Assembly (NCBI GenBank): GCA_943735955.1
Contig: OX030960.1
Location: 2,855,402-2,919,401 of the forward strand
DNA from: Piscicola geometra
Taxonomy: Eukaryota > Annelida > Clitellata > Hirudinida > Piscicolidae
DNA: 64,000 nucleotides
Direction of reading: 5' to 3'
In this document: one piece after another, positions 25,738 to 37,180 of the stretch
How positions within the stretch are numbered: the stretch's first letter is position 1
How the letters are laid out: every line of letters starts with the position of its first letter
Made by a program: the position numbers and the translations under genes
The notes under the pieces: generated by a model
Told to the model about the DNA's origin: nothing
Seen by the model: the letters and a program-made list of their open reading frames with translations, nothing else
Databases searched by the model: none

Positions 25738-27486
25738 TTCGTTTCGATTGAGTGCTTTGAGTGTTTGCGAGAGAAGCTCAATAAACATTGATCTTCTATT
25801 TAAATTAAGCGGCAACCTTGAGTTCTCTTTTTATGGCATTTTCTTATCTCATTCTCCTTACCGCCACGCACGCCTCATTCAACTCGTACCCTGATAACTT
25901 AAACATTTCCACAAGCAATTAGTTTATTAGAATTAATTTATTGTTTTTTTATTCGAATGTTTTATTGTATAAATTGTTATTGCAAGTTTGACGGTTGTTT
26001 CAAAAGAATTTTTCTATTTATTTTTTCGTTTAATATATTATTTATACCAGAGCAGTTGTAAATTTAAAACGTCTTCGATGAGTTTTGAAGAAAAACGCGA
26101 AATGAAATAATTTTTCGAAATATTTGAAAACTTCAAAATTTGAGATAGGCTTTTTGCTTCGCTTCTTGGCAATCTCCCCCTTTCACAATCACTCAAAGTT
26201 CTGACAAATAATCATTGCATCGTGCATTATGCATACAAACTAAGAGTATTTTCGCTTAAATTGTCATTTCTAGAGATAATGTATCGTTTTAATTGAATGT
26301 TGCTGGTAACGACTGTCCAGGGAGAAAGACATTTAACTCGAAGCCATAACTCAGAAGTGCAATTCTGGCACAATAATATTTTCAAGGGGACTCGGAGCCC
26401 ACTTTGTCATACTAGTATTAACACACGACTTCTATCCTGTTATAGCCGTCCTTATGAAGTTCACTACATCATTTCTTTGAAATACTAAATCTATTTGTTC
26501 TAAATTATACTTATAATATTTTTTTAGAAGGTCAATCTTCATGCCTTCCCCCTTTCATGAAAACAGACTTCAATTTTATAAAACAAGTCATCTGAACCTG
26601 CTTCTATTAGCAATATAACGACTATTATCTAAATCTTAATATTTGTTATTTTCTGTATATGAATATAATTAAAATCGAAATCAAACGTATTGCTATTGTT
26701 CTTTAAAGCATAACTGTCTTATTGACTGTTTCCACGCCGATCCATTCTCGACCTGCATTGATTCGACTCAAATGAAACTCGCTTTGTCTCTAAAACTTAT
26801 TTTAAAAATAAATTAAATTTAAAAAATAATTTTAACGTTTCACCACACTGTAATGACCATCAGTTCATCCACTCTAAACTTTTCCTTCTATTAATTAAAC
26901 GCCCTCAGAAATACTTTAAGAGTCACAAAATCTATAAAATTCATTTGCAACAACATTCTTTGATTTATTAAAAACCAAGTTCATCGTGGAACGTGTGTTC
27001 TCGCGAATGTCAGAAATCTCCAGAGTGGCTCTTCGAGGGGCTGGTAATTACTTGACGAGTTGCACCAAACATGCCTGCATCATGATGTGATGATAGCCTC
27101 TACTCGTGAGCTCTTGCAGAGAGTAGATTATTCTCGTGGTGTTGAGATGACTTTCTTTAATCTCATGGAAGATGCATTACATTTGAAGTGCTGAGAGTGC
27201 ATTGGTGTGTATTTGAAGGGAAGGAATGCAAGCATGGGTGCATGCTTTACCGATGGATTGGTTGCAAGTGAATGATAAAATAGATTGATGGATATGTTGA
27301 AAATAGAGTGATGGAGAGAGGATGAAAAAAGATTGAAACTTTGATGATGGAAAACTACTCTTTATCACTCGCAACATCAATCAATGAGAAACTTTAAAAG
27401 ATCCTTTTCAAAGGTTGCCTCTCAATACCAAATACTCTTGAAAGCCTAAATTGATGGCGATTCATCGTGCAAAGTGTTAAATAAGG

Positions 27487-27735
27487 GGAGCGGGGATGGC
27501 TTAGATGGTAGACGTGGGACTTGCGACTCAATGGTTGCCTGTTTGAATCCCTGATAAGCAACCGTGAACTAACACATACCTAGTGTATGTGATGCGGTGT
27601 TTGCGACGTATGTATTGAAAGATGTGTAAGTCGTGTGGAGTGGCGTCTCTGGCGCATAAGAACCATGGTTCTCAGAACCATTGTAACATGGCCTGCGTCT
27701 GTCAGGCTGTGAATAATACAGACCATAAAATTATA
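27487..27735 (+). mobile_element. tRNA-derived SINE
   Basis: The 5' part carries tRNA-like internal pol III promoter boxes: an A-box-like tggcttagatggtaga at about 27498 and a B-box-like gtttgaatccc at about 27541, spaced as in a tRNA. A roughly 160-base unrelated body follows, containing a ggttctcagaacc palindrome at about 27668, and then an A/T-rich tail. A tRNA head plus unrelated body plus A/T-rich tail is the classic SINE structure. The acceptor stem does not close, so a functional tRNA is unlikely. Confidence 0.65.
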
Positions 27736-28672
27736 TAAAAAAATTTAAAAAGGTAAAAGAAAGTTGGTTTTTAAATTATTTAAATAAAAATCTTTTTTTT
27801 GAAGACTATGTAAACAGGAAGAAACTTTTTTTCCAAAAAGTAACTATGCAATGCTTCATAGACTTTAGTTTAAATACCAAAGTAATTTTTATTCAGCGCC
27901 CAGTCGATAGAAGAAAGAGTAAGTTAGCGCTAGAAGAAGGCAATAAAAAGAATTTAAAAAATATTTTTAATAAAAAAAGAGATCAAAACTAGAAAAATAT
28001 ATGTATATATGAGCGTACATCTCAAAATTACTTTTCTTTTGATAGACTTTTAATGCTTATGAAAAGCTTTTATTGTCTCATTCGAACACATATATAAGAC
28101 ATGTACTGTAGTGTCTTTTCTTCAAACAGCGATTATAAAATGTTTAGGGCTTATTTATTTGAAGGTATAAAACATTTTGACTAAATTGTAAACATTGAAA
28201 TATAAAAGTTTGCTACCCACTGCAAGAACCGTCAAAAAAGTTTAGAAACAGAACAATCATAGTATGATTTATATTCAAAAGAGCTAAATGAATATTAATG
28301 ATCGAAAAATTATATCAAAAATATTTTATTTAAAACCGAAACGAAACAGCTTAACCGATTGCGTATAAAGCAATCTTCAAATAGATCAAAAGGCACTAAA
28401 AGAATTGCGAACGAAAAACAATTGAACGGCAACCCAAACATCACCCAAACACCAAGCCACCACCCATCTCTCAACCCTCCTCGACTCTGCAACTTCCATT
28501 TACGAAGGATTCCTTGCGTGTTTCAGACGGATGCCTCGTCACCTGTGGGCGCCTCATCTGCTTCTTTACTGTGGGAGGTCCATCGGACGTGAAGCTAGAA
28601 ACACTATTTCATTTTAGCGCCTTACGTCAAATTTAAATTCACTAAGAATTTTATACCTCGTATCACTACTAC

Positions 28673-28733
28673 AGCAAGAATTGTCTATAGAATTGTTTTA
28701 GTAACTAAAACAATTCAATAGACAATTCTTGCT
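28673..28733. repeat. Near-perfect 61-bp palindrome (30-bp arms)
   Basis: Two 30-base arms (left arm starts agcaagaattgtctat) flank a single central base and differ at one position only. The arms are AT-rich. It could fold as a cruciform or, if transcribed, a hairpin with almost no loop. It could be a solo foldback element, and no neighbouring gene explains it. Confidence 0.9.
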
Positions 28734-28880
28734 AGAAAAAACTAAAATTAAGTTTATTAAGTTTATTCTAGTTAAACAATTGTATTCACAAGATTGGAGT
28801 CTTATTAAAAACTATAACTTCTTCTAACTAAGCCAATTATTTATACATTTGATTTTTTTATATATGTTTCATTTTATTCA

Positions 28881-28952
28881 GGTTTTGAAGCCTGTCCGGA
28901 TTTACGCCACTATAATCTTACTCGTCGTTGTATTGTATAGTATTAATTATTG
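28881..28952 (+). mobile_element. 5'-truncated SINE 3' end
   Basis: This segment, including tttacgccactataat and ctcgtcgttg, matches the 3' module of the minus-strand SINE at 47978-48170 (tatacgccactataat and gctcgtcatt) over about 60 bases with few differences. It lacks the tRNA-like head, as expected of a 5'-truncated retrotransposed copy. Confidence 0.55.
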
Positions 28953-29579
28953 AATAAATTTGAGTTTTTCAATCTAAGAAGGTAAATATTTAATAAGTTT
29001 TTTGTCTTTTTCAAAAAAATTATTTTTATTAACTCTTTTTTTAAGGTTTTACCATGCATTGAAATAAAAACTAGAAACTTTATTTCTTAGTATTGTTACA
29101 TCATTGAACACATCATCAAATATTAACATGCAGGGAAAATCACAACAGTGAAATAATAACAAGAAAAACCGAAATCACAAAAAATAACAATCAAAGTTTT
29201 GAGCATTTAAATTAACATTAAAATTTCAGGTGTTTAAAATATTATAATGTAAAAACACATTTTAAGGAAGTATAGCTTGGTATGGTTAGTTTGATTAAGT
29301 TAGTTGAACAAATATCAAAAGAGGATTCCACGGAAAGAACATTCATTGCATTTGAAAAGACGGTTACCCTTGGTTAGTGAACGGGTCGAGGAAGAGTTTG
29401 TCGAAATGTTAGTGAAGCAAGTGAATCGAATGGCTTGCAGACATCAGTTTGGAGATCATTCATGCGTCTATCGTTTGGTGTGCAAGATTGTCAGATTTTC
29501 TCAGAGTTTCACGCGAAGGATTTGAAGAGAACGAGTGAAAGAATGTAACCAAAAACCTTGAATAAACCTTCGAACAAAT

Positions 29580-29609
29580 TCACACACAAGCAAACACACA
29601 CACACACAC

Positions 29610-29645
<36 letters not shown>
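29580..29645 (+). repeat. (CA)n microsatellite
   Basis: Interrupted CA dinucleotide repeat starting just 3' (in gene sense) of the CAMTA stop codon at 29648-29650, so it is probably in the CAMTA 3'UTR. Confidence 0.9.
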
Positions 29646-29647
29646 TC

Positions 29648-32169
29648 TCACATAACATTCCTGAGAGCAGGTACATCTTGTTTCTTGCCTAGTGACCTCT
29701 GGTAGTGACTCCTTGAAACGGGCAGTGGCATTATAATAGGCACAAAAGACCACAGCAACAGCCACAACAACAATCCCAACAGTAACCACAACTCACCACT
29801 CCTCGCTACAAAACCAACAACCAAACATGCCAACCACATCCCCCAAAACCCAACCCCAAAACCCTGCCACAAAACCCTGCCACTAAACAACAACAAAAAC
29901 ACCGCACACAACAACAACAACCACCTGAATCTCTGCTGTATGATCACAGCGGCATTGCGGCTCTTCATGTAGCGTCCGTGCTGCTTGTAGGCGCGGTACT
30001 TGCTCTGGATTATGGTGGCCGCCTCTCGCGACCGCCGGAACTTCTTCTGCGCGTAGTAGCTCCTGAAGCGGCTCTGGATCCGCACCGCCGCCTGCGTCAT
30101 GCGCTTGTAGTACATGAACTGCGTGGTGGTGGTAGTGGTGGTGGTGGTCGTCGCTTTGTGCTTGTTTGTGCTTTTTAAATTTAATGTTGTTAAAATTTAT
30201 TTTAATGTTTTTTATTTCAAATTTTTACAATTAATATTTGTTAATTAGATTTTTTAAATAATGTTTAAAAATATATTTGTGAAAATAAATTTGAAAATAC
30301 TTGTATTTCCTGTTTTTCTATTTCATACCTGTTTGTACCTGCGGAAGCAGGCCTGGATGAGGGTGACGGCCTGCAAGATCCGATGGGTGCTCTTCGCCCT
30401 TCTGTAGAACCGCTGGATCACCTTCGCTGCCCTGTGGTGCATGCGAGGGGGAGGGGGGGGGGTTGAACTCGAGAGAAAAACTATTAGGAATAGAAGACAA
30501 AATGAATGTATAACATAAAAATAGAGACAAAAAAATAAACAATATTGAGACAAAAAATTTAATTTTAAAAGTATTTAAATTTGAAAAGAAAAAAACTAGA
30601 AACAATAATACAACCTCGAAAAACAAACCTTTCAGAAAAACCTCTAAAATAATTTATCACCCAAAAAACTACGCGTAAGATGCTAAGCATCTTAGATGCT
30701 TCGTATTGTATTACAAAATTCAGCCCCACTGTGTAACAATGCAACACCAGTGTAACAATGCAACACCATTGTAACAATGCAACATTAGTGTAACACGCAT
30801 CACCAGTGTAACAATACAACACCAGTGTAACAATGCATCACCAGTGTAACAATGCAACACCAGTGTAACAATGCAACACCAGTGTAACAATGCAACATTA
30901 GTGTAACACGCATCACCAGTGTAACAATACAACACCAGTGTAACAATGCATCACCAGTGTAACAATGCAACATCAGTGTAACAATGCAACACCAGTGTAA
31001 CAATGCAACACCAGTGTAACAATGCAACACCAGTGTAACAATGCAACACCAGTGTAACAATGCAACATTAGTGTAACACGCATCACCAGTGTAACAATAC
31101 AACACCAGTGTAACAATGCATCACCAGTGTAACAATGCAACATCAGTGTAACAATGCAACACCAGTGTAACAATGCAACACCAGTGTAACAATGCAACAC
31201 CAGTGTAACAATGCAACACCAGTGTAACAATGCAACACCAGTGTAACAATGCAACACCATTGTAACAATGCAACACCAGTGTAACAATGCAACATTAGTG
31301 TAACACGCATTACCAGTGTAACAATGCAACATTAGTGTAACACGCATTACCAGTGTAACAATACAACACCAGTGTAACAATGCATCACCAGTGTAACAAT
31401 GCAACACCAGTGTAACAATGCAACACCAGTGTAACAATGCAACACCAGTGTAACAATGCAACACCAGTGTAACAATACAACACCATTGTAACAATGCAAC
31501 ACCAGTGTAACAATACAACACCATTGTAACAATACAACATCAGTGTAACAATGCAACACCGGTGTAACAATGCAACACCAGTGTAACAATGCAACACCAG
31601 TGTAACAATGCAACACCAGTGTAACAATGCAACATTAGTGTAACACGCATCACCAGTGTAACAATACAACACCAGTGTAACAATGCATCACCAGTGTAAC
31701 AATGCAACACCAGTGTAACAATGCAACACCAGTGTAACAATGCAACACCAATGCAACAATACAACACCAGTGCAAACAATAAAACACCAGTGTAACAATG
31801 CAACACCAGCGTAACAATGCAACACCAGCGTAACAATGCAACACAAGTGTAACAATGCAACACCAGCGTAACAATACAACACCAATGCAACAACGCATCA
31901 CCTGTAGAAACTCTGCTGTTCCAGGTCGGAGAGGGTGAGGCGAGAGAAGTCCTTCTCCATGTAGGTGGAGGGAGCGTTGAAGAACTCCGAGAAGTCAGCC
32001 ACGCTGGGCGAGTTGATGTGCTGGAGGTCGATCAGGGACGTGGTGGTGGAGGAGAGGGAAGAGGCCGGAGGTGAGACTTGCTCGCCCGAGAGGTTCCTGA
32101 TGATGATGACGGTGAGGCTGATGATGGTGATGGTGACGATGGTGATGATGATGATGGTGATGGTGATGG

Positions 32170-32213
<44 letters not shown>

Positions 32214-33040
32214 ATGTTTATTTTATATTAAAATAAATAAAGAAAAAGGGTTGAGGGGGGATGGAAGGAATGAGAAAGGGATGTGGAAGGAATGAGGGAG
32301 GCAAAGACAAACCTGTAGTCCATGAGGGAGGCCTGCAGGGAGTTGCAGGGAGTCGAAATTCCAGAGTCGTGGGTGGTGATGCTCGATGTGCGTCTGCTGT
32401 TTCCCATGCCCACGTCTGGTTGTTGTTGTTCTTGTGGTTGTTGTGGTTGTTGGTGTTGTTGTTGTGGTTGGTGTGGTTGTTGTTGTGGTTGTTGGTGTTG
32501 TTGTGGTTGTGGTTGGTGTTGTTGTGGTTGTTGTTGTGGTTGGTGTTGTTGTGGTTGTTGTTGTGGATGATGGTGATGTTGTTGTTGATGTTGCATTAGT
32601 TGTAGCGGATCGTGAAGTGAAAGCATTTTTTGTTGTAAAGTGGGTGATTGTTGTTGCTGTTGTTGATTATTAACAAATAATTGTTGTTCAGTGGGCAAGA
32701 AATGTTGTTGTTGGTGTTGAGAGTGATGAGACGTAGATGAGAGGTTGTCTGACAGACAGGACAGTTGTTGTATGTGGAAGTCGACTTGTTGTTGAGTGCT
32801 TTGATGCCCCAGTTGTTGTTGTAGCATTGTTAGTTGTTGCTTCAACAAGAGATGTTGTTGTTCTGAGAGTATTTGTTGTTGCTGTTGTTGTTGTATTTGT
32901 TGTTGTATTTGTTGTTGTTGTTGTTGTTGTTGGAGAGCTGTTTCAAACTGCATGAAATAAAAGTCATCCGATTGAAATTCGTGTTGTTGTTGTTGAAGCC
33001 TTTGCTGTTGAGATTCTTCTATGGAACACTGTTGTTGCAG

Positions 33041-33071
<31 letters not shown>

Positions 33072-34163
33072 GTAGCGGGCTTCTTGGACTTGTTGCGAGC
33101 AGGCATGGCGGCAATAATTTGCATGGCGAGGTTTACGACATTGTGTCCATCATCATCATCATCATCGCCACCATTATAATCGTCATCAACACCACCGACA
33201 TTATAATCATCATCATCATCATCGTCAACTTCCATTCGCATGCTTAATCCTTCAAGTAAATCACCATCACTCTCCTCATCATCATCATCATCATCATCGT
33301 TCGAAAAGTCAAATTCATTGGATGGTCCATCAAGATGATGATGATGATGATGATCAATAAGGTGATGATGATGATCAATGTTGTGATGATGATGATGTTC
33401 AATATGGTGATGATGATGATGATGGAGAGGCAGGTCATCAAGAGGTGTGAGTGAGGCATCACGCACATCAACAGCGGGTTTTAATAGTAACTCATCAAAA
33501 AGCAAGCCATCATCATCACCACCCCCACCACCATAACTACCACCCCCAATATCATTACCACCACCCCCACCATCATAACTACCACCATCATTACCGCCGT
33601 CATCACAATCATCACCACCACCATCATCATCATCCTTATCACCACTGCATGCTAGCATAAGGATCTTCCTCAAATCATCATCATCATCATCATTATTTTC
33701 TTTGATGACGTATTGCTCGCAACTATTACTATGAGCACCCGGAGAAGCGGGAGGGGGTAGTGATAAGGTGCTTTCGTGCATAGATGTAACGACTCTTGCA
33801 CAATTTCCACTGACAGCATCGCACTTTTTTCTTAATTTATTATCTCCATCATCATCACCACCCCCACTACTACCATTATCATCACCACCACCACCAACAT
33901 CATCACCAGCACCACCACCAGCATCATCATCATGACGTAAGGCCCCCTTAGCAGTGGTAAGCCCTTCGATGGAGCATCTCTTGGGACGGGTTGATGATGA
34001 TGATGATGATGCCTGCTGCTGCTGCTGCTGCTGGTCCTTCATGAAGAACCTCTGAAGTGATGATGATGATGATGGTGATGATGGTGGTGGTGATGGTGAT
34101 GATGATGATGATGGTGATAAAGATGATGATGATGATGATGATGATGGTGGTGGTGATGGTGAC

Positions 34164-34217
<54 letters not shown>

Positions 34218-35646
34218 GATGGTGATGGTTATGATGCTGATTATAACCCAAATTCAATATCTTCTTCTCATCATCACCATTATCACCCTCCTTCTCCTCA
34301 TTGTTAACACCATCCTCTTCACCACCACCATCATCACAACCACCATCATCATCACTACCACAACCCTCAAAAGCACCAAAACACACCAAACACAACACGC
34401 ACCTTTCCGGAAGAGTGTCCAAAAATGATGGGCGGATGGTGGTGCTTGAGAGACCTTTGGAAGGCCAGGTGGTGGTCACGGTCAGTCGGCCAATCGGATT
34501 TGCTGGTGGGCAGACTGCTCTTGAAGCTGTGGCGATGGTGGTGGTCGTTGTTATCTTGGTTATGGTGGGGGTGCCAATACGGTGAAATGATGAAAGTATA
34601 TATTTAATATGTAAAAAACATTTTTTTATTGTTAAAAAAAATCCTATTTAAAATAGGTAAAGATACAAACAGAAAGATACATACAAAAAGAACAAACTAT
34701 TAAAAAAACAAATACACCGAAAAAACACACACACGCACACACACGCACACACAAGCACCACCCCACCCACCACACACACACACAGACACACACACACAGA
34801 CACACAAACACACACACACAAACACACACACAGACACACAAACACACACACACACACTCACAAGCAGACGAGTCTCTCTTCCGCCAGGCTCATCCTCTTC
34901 TTGCCGACGTCACAAGAAGGCTTCGTTACGTCATCATCAACTTTCCTCGTTTTGATGACGATGTTGTTGTTGGTTTTGATGTTGATGTTGTTGTTGTTGA
35001 GTTTCATGTTGTTGTTGGTGTTGTATTTCTCGGTTATCATAACGTCCCTATTCGAATGATTAACTGCTTTTTTTCGAATGACATCATCACCATCACCCTC
35101 ATCATCATCTTCATCACCAATACCATCACCACCACCATCATCATCATCCTCATCACCACCACCATCATCATCATCATTACCACCACCATCATCATCATTA
35201 TTTTCCGCTTGAAGAGTGCTATTTTTCAAAACGATGGCATCATCATCATCATTTCTTCTGACATCATCACCATCACCACCACCACAATCAATGCATCTCC
35301 CACCGGTATCATCATCATCATCATTATCAAGACTTCTACCACCGCGACTATTATCATCTCCATAGAAAAAAGCATTTCCATGGTGAGTGATGTAGTGGAA
35401 GGGGTGGTGGCATTGGTGGTTGGGGGTGGAGAGGGAGTGGGGGAGGTGGCTGAAGAGAATTGAGAATGCCTCCAACCGCCTGTAAGCGCAAGCCCACATC
35501 TGAGTTTTTGTTGTCGGTGATGATGATGCTAATGATGATGATGATGGTGATGATGATGATGATGATGATGATGATAATGATTATGATGATGATGATGATG
35601 ACGATGATATTGATTACGATGATGACGACGATGAAGACGATGTTAA

Positions 35647-35677
<31 letters not shown>

Positions 35678-37148
35678 GATGGCGATGATGATGATCAATG
35701 GCGTCTCACAATGGCGGTGTTGCCATGGCGATCTAGAGAGTTGGCATCCATCTGCTTCCTCAGTGAGGGACACATCGGACCGGAACTAGAAAACAAAACA
35801 AAAACAGTTTAATTTAATTTTTAAATATATTTTCAATATTCCGCTATATAATATAATTTTATTTAATCATATTAAACTTATAACAAAAAATATATACTAA
35901 GTATTAAATTTAATAATTTAATATTTGATCTTTTTGATATAATAAAGAAAATATAAAACATTATTATAATCATTATAACAACAACGAAAATAGTAATGAG
36001 AAGAATGAAAGAATGGGAACTGGATGTGGTTGAGGAGGGTGGTGAGGAGGCGTGCGCTGGGGAGGGCAGCTGCTTGGTGGATGAGTGGGTAGTCGTTGGT
36101 GTTGTTTGTGTTGTTGCTGTTGTTGTTTTGGTAGTTGTTGTTGTTAATGTTGTTGTAGGTGTTTTTATTGTTCTTATTTTTGTTGCCTTCCCCGTTATCA
36201 TTTCTGTCGGCACTCCCACCAAGACATCTCAAACACCCTACTAAAAAGTCTTTCTGCGTGGTTTGATGAACAATGTTTTTGCATATGAAAATTTGTTTAG
36301 CGTTCTAAAAACTGAAAATATTAACATTTAAAATATTCGAAAAGTAAAGTAAAAAAGTATTATTTTCGCTAATTAAAAAATTTTTTTTTCTCCCTATTTA
36401 ATATTTTTTCCTATTTAATACTTTTTCTCTGCTATTTTATATAGTTATTCCTTTCAAGCATTCATTCGATTTTTCTCACGTCTGTTTTGGAAGGGCAGAC
36501 GGCAATCAGGCAGTGGATCTGACTCAGCACCATGCCTTTCAGTTGCTCTTCTGCACAAATGAGTGCATTCATAGATGGAAAAATAAATGAATAAATGAAT
36601 AAATCAATAAAACAAATGAATGAATGAATAAATAAATAAAACAAATGAATGAATGAATAAATAAATAAAACAAATGAATGAATGAATAAATAAATAAAAC
36701 AAATGAATGAATGAATAAATAAATAAAACAAATGAATGAATGAATAAATAAATAAAACAAATGAATGAATGAATAAATTAATAAAACAAATGAATGAATG
36801 AATAAATTAATAAAACAAATGAATGAATGAATAAATTAATAAAACAAATGGATAGATGAATTAATTGTTGGAAAAATAAACGAATAAATTTTAACAGTGG
36901 ATTTTTTCACACCTTCCGCTCCATACCATGCAATCAATTAATCAAATAGATTTATATAGCGCTTTGCAATGAGACCATACCATGCAAGCAGTCCCATCCC
37001 TGCGTCCTTCCCACAAGCGTCTCTTCGGCGTCCCGGAAGCGGAAGTAGGAGGCTGCTGAAACGACCACTCCTCCACAACACACCACCATCTTGACGGTGC
37101 CTCCGCTGTGGGCTGTGAGGAGGTGGGTGATGATGATGGTGATGGTGG

Positions 37149-37180
<32 letters not shown>

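Larger units (their letters stand above)
25016..29647. other. Intergenic region between neuroligin-like gene and CAMTA 3' end
   Basis: AT-rich intergenic DNA of about 4.6 kb. It contains the upstream flank of the neuroligin-like gene, a small GC stem-loop at 25714-25737, a SINE at 27487-27735, a 61-bp palindrome at 28673-28733, a SINE 3' fragment at 28881-28952 and a (CA)n tract at 29580-29645. A TTTATT at about 29079-29084 could be the minus-strand polyadenylation signal of CAMTA. No protein-coding frame was supported. Confidence 0.5.

Noticed and set aside
27487..27560. A functional tRNA gene
   Set aside because: A- and B-box-like sequences are present but the acceptor stem does not pair and the sequence continues into a SINE body and A/T-rich tail.
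30565..31901. Long Cys/Tyr/Trp/Val/Leu-rich minus-strand reading frames (65-183 codons)
   Set aside because: They are translations of the 19-bp minisatellite in a CAMTA intron; every frame is repetitive and lies between well-supported exons.
32261..34607. Plus-strand Val/Leu/Cys- and Met-rich frames opposite CAMTA
   Set aside because: Antisense shadows of CAG/CAT-type codons in the CAMTA exon and of GAT repeats in introns.
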